Assembly: GCF_001758225.1 (NCBI RefSeq)
Contig: NZ_MAST01000014.1
Span: forward strand, 34,987-98,986
DNA: 64,000 bases
Direction: 5' to 3'
DNA from: Humibacillus sp. DSM 29435
GTDB taxonomy: Bacteria > Actinomycetota > Actinomycetes > Actinomycetales > Dermatophilaceae
Part shown: positions 52,402-61,192 of the stretch, one piece after another
Numbering within the stretch: position 1 is the first letter of the stretch
Layout of the letters: each line of letters begins with the position of its first letter
Position numbers and translations under genes: made by a program
The notes under the pieces: model-generated
Told to the model about the DNA's origin: nothing
Databases searched by the model: none
What the model saw: the letters and a program-made list of their open reading frames with translations, nothing else

Positions 52402-54225
52402 TCAGAAGGGTGGCCGATCGTCGGCCGCCTGAGTCGGCTCTGCTGAGGCTGGTGGACACTCGACCACTGCCGTCGATGGCAGCCTCGGCTTGCGAACCCC
52501 TTCGAGCCAGTCTTTGGGATGAGTGGTGTAGGCGCGTGCAGCGGCCGTACGCCAATGGACGGCGCCGTCGGCGTCGCGGGTCGCACGCCAGTGCTCGTGG
52601 GTGCGGACGTTGTGATGCCGGCGTTCCTTGGACGTGAGGTTGCTGACGTGGGTCGGCCCCTCGGGCCACGGGGTGTCGTGGTCGAGGTCGCAACGGTTGG
52701 CGGGCACGGTGCAGCCCGGGCCGCGGCACGTTCCATCGACGGCCATGACCTGCGCGCGCATCGCAGCGGTGGGTCGGTAGGCCGTGGTCTCGAGCTGCAG
52801 GGCCGCTCCGGTGTCGACGTCAACGGCAAGGCGCTGCCAGGTGGAGCCGGCCGCCAGCATGATCCGGCGGGCCTGATCGGCCGGTACCCACCCGTAGCCC
52901 GGGATCTCGCACGGTGCGTCGGTGAGCCCGACCGCGGTGGTGAAGGGCACGACGATCCACACCGTGGCGGCGGGTGGATGGCCGATACGGCCGGCGCCCT
53001 GCGGTGCGGGACGGCGAGGGTCTCGAGCGCCGGAGCAGGTTTCTGAGCGGCCACGCGACCGGCTCTCGCCTGAGCGGTCAGCCTGCGTCTGGTCGCCACT
53101 CGGCTGGTCATCGACCGAGCCGGGCTCGGTGGCGCGCGGGCCACCACGAGGGTCGGGATCGGGGTAGCCGTTCCCATCGGCCCCGGCCACGACAGGACGC
53201 AGCCCGCCGAACACCAGCAGGTCGGTGGCCACCTCGGCGCGCAGCGTCTCGAAATCGCGCTCGTCGCCGCTCTGTCGGGCAGCCCGCGCGGCCGCGTTCA
53301 CGCGCTCCATCGCGGCGATCACCTTCTCGGCGTCGTTGGTGATGGTCATCGTGCCAAGCCCGTCTTCGTCGATCCTGGCGTGCACTCCGCGACGGCGCTT
53401 GCGAGCAGCCCGGCGCCGTTCTGCCGCCTCACGGTCGGCCGCCATCACGCACCGGTTCAGGCGCTGGCGGAACAGTGCTGCCGACGGCGGCGCATCGTCT
53501 TTCGGTCGCAGCACCGCCTCGGCTACTCCCGCGGCCGCCTCGTCGGGCAAGCCGTGTGTTTCGGTGTGGATGGTGCAGGCCCGGTAGAGGCTGACCGACC
53601 CGGCTCGTAGCCGAGCCCGCAGGTCGGTGGCCGCGGCGCCACGGGCGGAGCCCAGCCGAACCCGGGCGAAGATGTCACGTTCCCCGAGTCCCGTCGCGGT
53701 GCAGACCTCCATGACGGTGAGTCGCTCGGGGTCGACCCAGCCCGGGGGCGTGCTTCGGCCCAACGCGGCGAACCGGGCGGTCTCGGCGGCGTCGATGTCG
53801 GCGTGCAGGCGCCCCAGCGACTCCACCGCGACGGCATCGAGCGCGGCCTTGCAGTGCTCTACCGCCTCGAACCGGCGTAGCTCGCCGCTCGCCTCGGCTT
53901 CGAGGTCGGAGACGGTTCGCGCTCCATCGGCGGCCGTCGCTGGAGCCAGGTCGTCGGCGGCGGCCTCGAGCAGCTCGGCCACCAGCATCGGCAGCCGGCG
54001 GGTCAGCACATGCTGGGCCACCTGCCGTCGCAGGGCTCGCTCGAACAGGGGAAGCCGCTTCTGACTCAACGACACCCGGCCGGCGTCACGGTCGTGGTAC
54101 AACGTGCTCAGCCGCTCGAGGTCGACCACCGCATCATCGTGGCCCACCATCAGTACCGGTGCGGAGGTGTCAGAAACGGAGCCGACGGGCACCGGGGAGG
54201 CGTGCTGTCGAGAGGTCTCGACCAT
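52402..54225 (-). CDS. DUF222/13E12-type HNH endonuclease
   Basis: A 607-residue protein with the actinobacterial DUF222 region (about 20-330) and a C-terminal HNH nuclease: CRGPGCTVPANRCDLDHDTPWPEG, then LTSKERRHHNVRTH, giving the two cysteines and the DLDH/HH ligands. The middle, about residues 340-420, is a charged low-complexity linker. These genes are multicopy in many actinobacteria (13E12 repeats in mycobacteria) and are often DNA-damage inducible. Here ATG 54225 follows GGGAGG and an 11-of-12 SOS box lies 52-67 bp upstream. The biological role of the family is not established. Confidence 0.92.
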   Translation of the reverse strand: MVETSRQHASPVPVGSVSDTSAPVLMVGHDDAVVDLERLSTLYHDRDAGRVSLSQKRLPLFERALRRQVAQHVLTRRLPMLVAELLEAAADDLAPATAADGARTVSDLEAEASGELRRFEAVEHCKAALDAVAVESLGRLHADIDAAETARFAALGRSTPPGWVDPERLTVMEVCTATGLGERDIFARVRLGSARGAAATDLRARLRAGSVSLYRACTIHTETHGLPDEAAAGVAEAVLRPKDDAPPSAALFRQRLNRCVMAADREAAERRRAARKRRRGVHARIDEDGLGTMTITNDAEKVIAAMERVNAAARAARQSGDERDFETLRAEVATDLLVFGGLRPVVAGADGNGYPDPDPRGGPRATEPGSVDDQPSGDQTQADRSGESRSRGRSETCSGARDPRRPAPQGAGRIGHPPAATVWIVVPFTTAVGLTDAPCEIPGYGWVPADQARRIMLAAGSTWQRLAVDVDTGAALQLETTAYRPTAAMRAQVMAVDGTCRGPGCTVPANRCDLDHDTPWPEGPTHVSNLTSKERRHHNVRTHEHWRATRDADGAVHWRTAAARAYTTHPKDWLEGVRKPRLPSTAVVECPPASAEPTQAADDRPPF

Positions 54226-54276
54226 CGACTGCGCCTCCCGTCGCTCGCATCGCGGCTGCTCTACCCTTCTTTGAAT

Positions 54277-54292
54277 TTGAACAGGTGTTCGA
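54277..54292 (-). promoter_or_regulatory. LexA (SOS) box of the HNH gene
   Basis: On the minus strand TCGAACACCTGTTCAA matches TCGAAC-N4-GTTCGA at 11 of 12 positions. It lies in an AT-rich patch 52-67 bp upstream of the HNH start codon. Confidence 0.75.
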
Positions 54293-54357
54293 TACGTACG
54301 TCAAGAGATCCATTCATTCAATCTGCTTGCATGGCAGCGAGATTGGCCACGGGGTGG

Positions 54358-54963
54358 TCAGCCGTGGTGCCATTCGGTGACGTCGTCAGACTCCGGTGGA
54401 GCCGTGCCGAGGTCGTCGCCGTCAGTCGTGATGCCGAGGCCGAGCACGGTGCGGTTGGCGTAGGCGAAGTAGGCCGCCACCTGGTTGATCTCGAGGAGCT
54501 CGCCGTCGTCGAGCCCAGTCGCGCGTAGCGTCTGGATGTCGTTCTCCGAGACCGTGCCGGGCGCCTCGGTGAGTAGCCTGGTGTAGCGCAGCGCCGCCAG
54601 CTCTCGACCCTCGAAGGCGTCTTCGGGCCGACCGGCGCGGAGGGCCTGAAGCACCACACCGTGGCGTGCGTCATCGCCGAGTAGCTCACGCAGCCCGGCG
54701 GAGTGGTGGTCGACGCAGTAGGCGCAGCCGTTGAGATGGCTCACCTGCACGCCGATGGTCTCCAGGAACGAGACCGGCAGGCGGTTGCGAGAGTGGTGCA
54801 GCACCGCTTTGTACAGCGCGAGGTGACCGGTCAGGGTGTGCGGGCGCAGGCTGTGCGCCAGCAGGATGTTGTCGATCTTGCCGTGCGGGCCGGCGATACG
54901 GTCGTAGGTGTCGCGTAGGCGAGGCTCAGCGTTCTCGCGGTCGATCGTCCTGATCCAGGTCAT
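54358..54963 (-). CDS. AhpD-like peroxidase-related protein
   Basis: A 201-residue helical protein of the carboxymuconolactone-decarboxylase/AhpD superfamily with the redox motif C-x2-C-x3-H as CAYCVDHHS (about 82-90). It is a second member beside the one at 19.9 kb but is not closely similar over its length (this one has HNILLAHSLRP-type rather than [10 protein letters not shown] sequence upstream of the motif). It is expected to catalyse thiol-dependent peroxide reduction or a related reaction. ATG 54963 is preferred over an upstream ATG because the family start (WIRTIDRENAEP) follows. It is upstream of the HNH gene but separated by the SOS box. Confidence 0.87.
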   Translation of the reverse strand: MTWIRTIDRENAEPRLRDTYDRIAGPHGKIDNILLAHSLRPHTLTGHLALYKAVLHHSRNRLPVSFLETIGVQVSHLNGCAYCVDHHSAGLRELLGDDARHGVVLQALRAGRPEDAFEGRELAALRYTRLLTEAPGTVSENDIQTLRATGLDDGELLEINQVAAYFAYANRTVLGLGITTDGDDLGTAPPESDDVTEWHHG

Positions 54964-55028
54964 GGCCGGAGCATAGGCGGGGCCCACTCGACACCAGACG
55001 ACTGCGACGCAGCGCGCGACGGCCCCTG

Positions 55029-56207
55029 CTACGTCACAGACCGTACCTGTGCCTTTGCCGCATCGAGCATGTGCGCGTACGAACCCGACCGGGTGGGCGC
55101 CGAGTCGACCACGGCCGCAAGGGCTTTGATGATCGTGGCCGCGTGGTCGTCGCGCAGCCGGTTCACCATCTCGGGTAGCTCCTGACCTTCTTCCATCGAC
55201 AGGTGCTTCGTCATCGCCTCTTCGAAGAGCCCGAACTGCGTTCGATAGATGGGCGACTCCGAGTCCATGTCTTCGAGCCGCTTGATCTGCTGGGCCAGGC
55301 CCGCTTCCTCCGCCGCTCTGCCCAGGCCCAGACCGCTGCCGACGACCGCGGGGACCACCGGGTGGATGAGCGCCGACTCGACGGCGACATGACCGGCGAA
55401 GTGGCTGAGGAAGCCGCGCATCGCAGCAGCGTGGTCAGGAGCAGCCGCCACCCGAGCGTGGTGCAGCAGTGTGCCTAGGTGCGCATGCTGGGCGACGAGG
55501 GCCTCGTGCACATCTTCGGAGGTGATGGCCTGCGGCTCGGAGCGCCTGCCTGCCGATCGTGGAAGGGCCGCGGTCACCGCCCCCGCCTTGAGCGGGTCGT
55601 TGACTCCCCCCGCCCGGGCAGCCTCGTCGGGGAGTGGGCCTGAACCCCCGGCCAGGCCCGGGTGCACCGTGGAGACCTTGCGCACGGCAGCCAGGTGACC
55701 GCCCAGATAGCCGGCCGCGCCGGCCGTGCCGGCTCCGAGGAGAGCCAGCACGGTGCCCAGCCGGTACCGGTCGCCCCGTCTCGCGGCCCACGAGCCGGCG
55801 TAGAGCCCGATGGCGGCCACGTTGAGAGCAGCGTGGGCCACCCCCACCCGTTGCGCAGGTCGGTCAGAGCGGTGCCACTCGGCCCAGCCGGAAGCTGCGG
55901 TGGGGGCCACGCTGAGCAGTCCGACCCCGAGCAGCCGCTGGGCGGCCGGGCGAGCGGTCGGGCCGCCGAGGAGGTCGAGCACGCTGGTGGCGGTCCAGAG
56001 TCCCAGCGGCACGTCGGTGAGCGACGGATGCAACGCGTGCCCCAGCCAGGCGCCACGCAGCACGTCGCCCAAACCCGGTGCGCCGAGCGGGGCGGTGACC
56101 TGGCCCAGCGCGTCGACCGCGGGGTCGAGCCGTTCGTCGTTCTCGAGCGCCACGGCGATCCGTGCGGGCAAGGGCAGCTGGGCGGCATCCGATGTCTGAG
56201 ACGTCAT
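55029..56207 (-). CDS. DUF2231 membrane domain fused to a hemerythrin-like domain
   Basis: A 392-residue fusion. Residues about 40-190 are a DUF2231-type membrane domain of four helices opening with GHALHPSLTDVPLGLW, whose histidines are conserved in that family. Residues about 230-390 are a hemerythrin/HHE domain with the iron-ligand series HAHLGTLLHH, HFAGHVAVESALIHP, MTKHLSMEEGQELPE and RDDHAA. It may sense or bind oxygen, NO or iron at the membrane. The two modules usually occur as separate proteins, so the fusion is noteworthy. ATG 56207 is the first in frame and precedes a short polar leader. Confidence 0.85.
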   Translation of the reverse strand: MTSQTSDAAQLPLPARIAVALENDERLDPAVDALGQVTAPLGAPGLGDVLRGAWLGHALHPSLTDVPLGLWTATSVLDLLGGPTARPAAQRLLGVGLLSVAPTAASGWAEWHRSDRPAQRVGVAHAALNVAAIGLYAGSWAARRGDRYRLGTVLALLGAGTAGAAGYLGGHLAAVRKVSTVHPGLAGGSGPLPDEAARAGGVNDPLKAGAVTAALPRSAGRRSEPQAITSEDVHEALVAQHAHLGTLLHHARVAAAPDHAAAMRGFLSHFAGHVAVESALIHPVVPAVVGSGLGLGRAAEEAGLAQQIKRLEDMDSESPIYRTQFGLFEEAMTKHLSMEEGQELPEMVNRLRDDHAATIIKALAAVVDSAPTRSGSYAHMLDAAKAQVRSVT

Positions 56208-56326
56208 AGCCCAGTCATACCCACCGCGAGGGCAGACCGCCAGACTTGACCCCGTCAGGCCGCACGCCGAGGCGGGCCCACGCCCCCCGGGAGATCTCGC
56301 CCGGACTCGGGTCTTACGGTGGGGGG

Positions 56327-57337
56327 ATGGAATTCAGATACCTCGGCAACAGCGGACTCAAGATTTCTGAGATCACCTACGGCAACTGGCTGACCCACGG
56401 CTCGCAGGTCGAGAACGACGTCGCCACCCAGTGCGTACAGGCGGCGCTCGATGCCGGCATCAGCACCTTCGACACCGCCGACGTCTACGCGAACGGCAAG
56501 GCCGAGACGGTTCTCGGCGACGCCCTGAAGGGCGAGCGGCGCGAGAGCCTCGAGATCTTCACGAAGGTCTACTGGCCGACGGGGCCGGGTGGCAAGAACG
56601 ACACCGGGCTGTCGCGCAAGCACATCATGGAGGGGATCAACGGGTCGCTGCAGCGGCTGCAGACCGACTACGTCGACCTCTACCAGGCGCACCGCTACGA
56701 CACCGAGACACCGCTCGAGGAGACCATGCAGGCCTTCGCTGACGTGGTGCGCCAGGGCAAGGCGCTCTACATCGGCGTGAGTGAGTGGACCGCCGAGCAG
56801 ATCCGCGAGGGCGTCAAGCTCTCGAAGCAGCTGGGCTTCTCGCTCATCTCGAGCCAGCCGCAGTACTCGATGCTGTGGCGGGTCATCGAAGACGAGGTCG
56901 TGCCGACGTCGAAGGAGCTCGGGGTGAGCCAGATCGTGTGGAGCCCCATGGCCCAGGGCGTGCTGTCGGGCAAGTACCTTCCGGGCGAGGCGCCGCCGCA
57001 GGGCTCGCGGGCCGCCGACGAGAAGGGCGGCGCCGACATGATCAAGCGGTTCATGAACGACGACGTGCTGGCCCGGGTGCAGAAGCTGAAGCCCATCGCC
57101 GACGAGGCGGGCCTGACCATGCCGCAGCTCGCGATCGCCTGGGTGCTGCAGAACGACAACGTCGCTGCCGCCCTCGTGGGGGCCTCGAAGCCCGAGCAGG
57201 TCGCCGACAACGTGAAGGCGGCCGGCGTGAAGCTCGAGGCCGACCTGATGGCCAAGATCGACGACGCCCTCGGTGACATCGTCGAGAGCGACCCGGGCAA
57301 GACCGAGGCGACCGCGCCGCAGAAGCGCGTCGCCTGA
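56327..57337 (+). CDS. Aldo/keto reductase (Kv-beta-like)
   Basis: A 336-residue TIM-barrel NADPH-dependent reductase. FDTADVYANGKAETVLGDAL carries the catalytic Asp/Tyr, EIFTKVYWPTG carries the Lys, DLYQAHRYD carries the His, and GASKPEQVADNV is the cofactor phosphate motif. The sequence order is that of the YajO/Kv-beta potassium-channel-subunit-like subfamily. It reduces aldehydes or ketones, substrate unknown. ATG 56327 lies 6 nt after a TACGGT -10 candidate (56315-56320), so the mRNA may be leaderless. It is followed by a strong terminator hairpin. Confidence 0.93.
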   Translation: MEFRYLGNSGLKISEITYGNWLTHGSQVENDVATQCVQAALDAGISTFDTADVYANGKAETVLGDALKGERRESLEIFTKVYWPTGPGGKNDTGLSRKHIMEGINGSLQRLQTDYVDLYQAHRYDTETPLEETMQAFADVVRQGKALYIGVSEWTAEQIREGVKLSKQLGFSLISSQPQYSMLWRVIEDEVVPTSKELGVSQIVWSPMAQGVLSGKYLPGEAPPQGSRAADEKGGADMIKRFMNDDVLARVQKLKPIADEAGLTMPQLAIAWVLQNDNVAAALVGASKPEQVADNVKAAGVKLEADLMAKIDDALGDIVESDPGKTEATAPQKRVA

Positions 57338-57356
57338 CCTTTCCCACCTCGTGACA

Positions 57357-57404
57357 TCGGATGCCGCTCAGCGGGCGATCACTCGCCGGCTGAGCGGCAT
57401 CCGA
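57357..57404 (+). terminator. 16-bp hairpin terminator after the aldo/keto reductase gene
   Basis: TCGGATGCCGCTCAGC (57357-57372) pairs perfectly with GCTGAGCGGCATCCGA (57389-57404). The 16-nt middle contains GGCGA/TCGCC, which extends the stem. A short T-containing stretch follows without a long T-run. Confidence 0.8.
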
Positions 57405-57537
57405 CGTTCTCTGGGTTTCTCGGTCTGCGGCGACCCGACCGGGTCGCTCCGTCGACGCAGACGATGAAGTCGGATGACTCAATCGGTGGGTGGTCCGTTC
57501 GGCCTACGGTGTCGAGAACCCACCGAAGGGGCTCCTC

Positions 57538-58898
57538 GTGACGACAACGCAAGATCGACCGACCGTGATGGTGATCGGCGGCGGGTTCGCCGGCTTCTAC
57601 GCGATGCGCCGGCTGCAAAAACTGCTGGGCGGCAAGGCCGAGCTCGTGCTGGTGACGGCCAGCGACTACCTGCTCTATGCACCGTTGCTGCCCGAAGTGG
57701 CGAACGGGGTGCTCGAGCCGCGCGACATCGCCGTGCCCTACCGGCAGGCGCTCCGTGGGGTACGGGTGCTCGTCGGTCGGGTTCGCCAGCTCGACCTCGC
57801 CGCCCACACGATCGGACTCGACTGCCCTGAGGAGGGTCAGGTCGACCTCCGCTGGGACCGGCTCGTCATCGCCCCGGGATCGGTGACGCGCCAGTTCGAC
57901 ATCCCGGGCCTGCACGAGCATGCCCACGGCATGAAGACGTTGCGCGAGGCCACCTACCTGCGTGACCACATCATCGCCCAGCTCGATCACGCCGACGCGC
58001 TCCCGGACGGCCCGGAGAACGACGATGAACGCCGGAGGCGTCTGACGATCGTCGCTGTCGGCGCCGGCTACACGGGCACCGAGCTGGTGGCCCAGCTGCA
58101 GTTCTGGGTGTCGCGGGTGACCGGCCGCTGGGGCCGCCTCGACCCGTCGCAGGTGCGCTGGGTGCTCGTCGACGTCGCCCCCCAGGTGCTGCCCGAGCTG
58201 GGCTCGCGACTCGGTGCGCCCTCGGCCGACTCCGCCGGCGGGGGATCGAGGTTCGGCTCGGGGTGAGTCTCAGCGAGGTCGACGACGAGGGCGTCACCCT
58301 CACCGACGGCACGCGGATCGCGACGAACACCGTGGTGTGGAGCGCCGGCGTCGTGCCGAGCCCGCTCATGGCGAGTCTCGGACTGCCCACCCAGCGTGGA
58401 CGAGTCGAGGTCGGCCCCGACCTCGCCGTTCGGGGTGCGCCCCACGTCTGGGCCCTGGGCGATGCGGCGGCAGTGCCTGACCTCGCAGTGGCCGGGCGGG
58501 GCGCGGGCGCCGGCAGGCGCCCGTTCACCCCGCCGACGGCCCAGCACGCGCAGCGGCAGGGGCCGGTGGCCGCCGCGAACGTGACCGCCTCTCTCGGGAT
58601 CGGCGCCGGCCGCACCTACCGGCACCGCGACCTCGGTCTGGTGGCCGACCTGGGCGGTTGGGACGCGGTGGCCAGACCACTGGGGGTGCCGCTCACCGGG
58701 CCGGTCGCCAAGGCGGTCGCTCGGGGCTACCACCTGTTGGCGCTGCCCTCCCTCTCGGCTCGCGTTCGCGTCGCCACGAACTGGCTTTACGCGAGCGTGC
58801 TGCCCACTCGGGTCGCCCGGCTCGACCTCGTGCGCCGCGGCGACGCCCTCATCGCCCGCGCGCAGGGCATCGAGGATGCCGGTGGGCCGCCGGCCTGA
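57538..58898 (+). pseudogene. ndh: Type II NADH dehydrogenase (NDH-2), single-base frameshift
   Basis: The first part (57538-about 58215) encodes an NDH-2 N-terminus: FAD motif VIGGGFAGFYAMRRL, then YLLYAPLLPEVANG and the NADH motif VGAGYTGTELVAQL. The frame then drifts into a nonsense tail (PSADSAGGGSRFG) and stops at 58264-58266. In the next frame GRLRRRGIEVRLGVSLSEV continues the expected protein from about 58221 to 58898, with VVWSAGV, WALGDAAAVP and a C-terminal helix. One nucleotide is missing near 58216-58225. GTG 57538 follows AAGGGG. NDH-2 transfers electrons from NADH to quinone without pumping protons. It is either a recent pseudogene or a sequencing error, since both halves are otherwise intact. 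Confidence 0.88.
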
Positions 58899-58963
58899 GA
58901 GAGCTGGCAGGCGCTTGTCTGGTGGGGCATGATCGGGGTTCTGCGCCCTACGGAGGAGATCCC

Positions 58964-59305
58964 ATGGAGAACGTGCCCGGCTTGAACCTGACCGAACTGG
59001 CCGCCCGGCACCTGCGCGCCGCGGCGGAGGCCTCGAGCGGGCGAAGCGCCCAGACGTTGTACGGCGGCGCCGCTCACACTCTGCGTCAGACCCTCATCGC
59101 CCTGGCCGAGGGACAACAGCTGCACGAGCACGAGAACCCGGGGGAGGCGACGCTCCAGGTGCTTCAAGGAGCAGTGCGGCTGGTGGCCGGCGACAGCGAG
59201 TGGCAGGGCGCGGCAGGTGACCTGTTGATGATCCCCGACGCGTCGCACCGCCTCGAGGCGAGCGAACCGTCTGTGGTGCTGCTGACGGTGGCGAAGCTCG
59301 GCTGA
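58964..59305 (+). CDS. Small cupin-domain protein
   Basis: A 113-residue single cupin: QLHEHENPGEATLQVLQGAVRL gives the first cupin motif (His-x-His with Glu/Gly), and GDLLMIPDASHRLEA gives the second with its His. Such proteins bind a metal and may be small dioxygenases, isomerases or sensors. ATG 58964 follows CGGAGGAG. Only 19 bp separate it from the acetamidase gene, so they are probably in one operon. Function not known. Confidence 0.85.
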   Translation: MENVPGLNLTELAARHLRAAAEASSGRSAQTLYGGAAHTLRQTLIALAEGQQLHEHENPGEATLQVLQGAVRLVAGDSEWQGAAGDLLMIPDASHRLEASEPSVVLLTVAKLG

Positions 59306-59324
59306 CGGCGCCAAGGTAGTCAGC

Positions 59325-60332
59325 ATGGACGTCATCGAGTACACCCCCACCCGCAACGACTACGCCTACACGTTCGGCGGCGTCGCGCCAGTCATGCGCG
59401 TCAAGCCCGGCACCGCCCTGAGGCTGTGGTCCGACGACGCGTTCGGGGGAGCCCTGCGCAGCGTCGACGACCTGTCGAGCGCGAAGGTCGACCTGCGCTT
59501 CGTCAACCCGCAGACCGGGCCGTTCTTCGTCGAGGGGGCCGAGCCGGGTGACACCCTCGTGCTGCACCTCGTCGCTCTCGAGCCCGCTCGCGACTGGGGT
59601 GCCTCCGCGGCCATTCCCTTCTTCGGTGGCATGACGGGCACCGACCGCACGGTCACGCTCCAGGAGGCGCTGCCCGACACCACCTGGATCTATGAGCTCG
59701 ACCGCGACCGCCGCACCGTCGGCTTCGTGGCCAGGCACAGCGACCACCGCATCGAGCTGCCCCTCGAGCCGATGCTCGGCACTGTCGGGGTCGCTCCGGC
59801 CGGGGGAGAGGTGCGCTCGTCGCTGGTGCCCGAACGCTTCGGCGGCAACATGGACACCCCGCAGATGCGCGCGGGCTCCACCGTCTACCTGGGCGTCAAC
59901 GTCGAAGGGGCGATGTTCTCGGTCGGCGACGGCCACTACCGCCAGGGCGAGGGTGAGGCCTGCGGCACGGCGGTCGAGGGGGCCATGACCACGACGCTCA
60001 TCGTCGACCTCATCAAGGGCCAGGCCCCGGGCTGGCCTCGCATCGAAGACGATACCCACGTGATGGCGATCGGTTCGAGCCGCCCGATGGAGGACTCGTG
60101 GCGGATCGCCAACTCCGAGCTCGTGCACTGGGTGAGCGCTCTGCACGGCCTGCACACGATGGACGCGTACCAGCTGCTGTCGCAGATCACGCAGGCCCCC
60201 ATCGCCAACGTCGTCGACGCGAACTACAGCGTCGTGGTCAAGGCGGCCAAGGCACTGCTCCCCGACGGGGCGGCGTTCGACGGCATCCACGCCGACCTCC
60301 GCGCCCGAGCCCACCACCTCGGCGCCGTCTGA
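59325..60332 (+). CDS. Acetamidase/formamidase family amidohydrolase
   Basis: A 335-residue FmdA/AmdA-type enzyme: VNPQTGPFFVEGAEPGDTLV, FGGNMDTPQMRAGSTVYLGVNVEGA and GDGHYRQGEGEACGTAVEGA (the metal-site His and Glu) are family signatures. It hydrolyses short amides such as formamide or acetamide to acid and ammonia. Length is within family range. It lies between the cupin and SDR genes on the same strand, so it may act in degradation of an amide-containing compound. Confidence 0.92.
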   Translation: MDVIEYTPTRNDYAYTFGGVAPVMRVKPGTALRLWSDDAFGGALRSVDDLSSAKVDLRFVNPQTGPFFVEGAEPGDTLVLHLVALEPARDWGASAAIPFFGGMTGTDRTVTLQEALPDTTWIYELDRDRRTVGFVARHSDHRIELPLEPMLGTVGVAPAGGEVRSSLVPERFGGNMDTPQMRAGSTVYLGVNVEGAMFSVGDGHYRQGEGEACGTAVEGAMTTTLIVDLIKGQAPGWPRIEDDTHVMAIGSSRPMEDSWRIANSELVHWVSALHGLHTMDAYQLLSQITQAPIANVVDANYSVVVKAAKALLPDGAAFDGIHADLRARAHHLGAV

Positions 60333-60410
60333 CGCGTTCGTTCCCGACCATCGCAAAGCGGAGGCGACCAGCCGGCATCCGCTCACATCAACTGCACGAG
60401 AGGCACTTTC

Positions 60411-61178
60411 ATGGATCTGCAGCTCAAGGGTAAGCGCGTTCTGGTCACCGGCGGCACCCGTGGCATCGGTCGGGCCATCGTCGAGGCCTTCCTCGCCGAG
60501 GGAGCCGTCGTGGGCTTCTGCGCCCGCCAGGCCGAGGAGGTCGCCGCCGTCGAGCTGACTCTCAGCGAGCGCGGTTCGGCCGGTTCCGTCACCGGCTCAG
60601 TGGTCGACGTCGCTGACGCCGAGGCGCTCACCGCCTGGGTCGAACAGTCGGCGCAGGCCGGTGGGGGCATCGACGTTGTCGTGGCCAGCGTCAGTGCCCT
60701 CGCGATCCCGGAGTCCGAAGAGAACTGGCAGCTGAGCCTCAACGTCGACGTGATGCACACCGTGCGCCTGGTCAACGCGGCGATGCCCTACCTCGAGCAG
60801 AGCGAGGCCGCGTCGATCATCGCGATCTCGAGCGTGTCGGGTCGCGAGTCCGACTTCGCGTCCGGGCCGTACGGCACCGCTAAGACCGCCATCATCGGCT
60901 ACATCCACGGGTTGGCGATGCAGCTGGCGCACAAGGGGATTCGGGCCAACACCGTGTCTCCGGGAAACACCTACTTCGAGGGCGGGGTCTGGTCGAGCAT
61001 CGAAACCGGAGACCCCGACCTCTACGCCACGGCGGTGGGTCTCAACCCGACCGGTCACATGGGCACACCGGCGGAGGTCGCTGCTCCGGTCGTGTTCCTG
61101 GCCAGCCCGGTCGCCAGCCGGGTCAGCGGCACCAACCTCGTCGTTGACGGCGCCCTCACCCGCGGCATCCAGTTCTGA
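60411..61178 (+). CDS. Short-chain dehydrogenase/reductase
   Basis: A 255-residue classical SDR: TGGTRGIGRAI (cofactor loop, about 14-24), a catalytic Ser in ISSVSG and Tyr-x3-Lys in GPYGTAKTA (about 160-168), and a C-terminal SGTNLVVDGALTRG. The NNAG motif is replaced by VASVSA. It oxidises or reduces an alcohol/ketone of unknown identity. ATG 60411 follows GAGAGG. It is 14 bp from the next SDR gene, suggesting they act in one pathway. Confidence 0.93.
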   Translation: MDLQLKGKRVLVTGGTRGIGRAIVEAFLAEGAVVGFCARQAEEVAAVELTLSERGSAGSVTGSVVDVADAEALTAWVEQSAQAGGGIDVVVASVSALAIPESEENWQLSLNVDVMHTVRLVNAAMPYLEQSEAASIIAISSVSGRESDFASGPYGTAKTAIIGYIHGLAMQLAHKGIRANTVSPGNTYFEGGVWSSIETGDPDLYATAVGLNPTGHMGTPAEVAAPVVFLASPVASRVSGTNLVVDGALTRGIQF

Positions 61179-61192
61179 GCAGGGAGATCGTC

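Noticed and set aside
58213..58232. Programmed -1 ribosomal frameshift in ndh
   Set aside because: No X-XXY-YYZ slippery heptamer or downstream pseudoknot is apparent, and NDH-2 is not known to use frameshifting.
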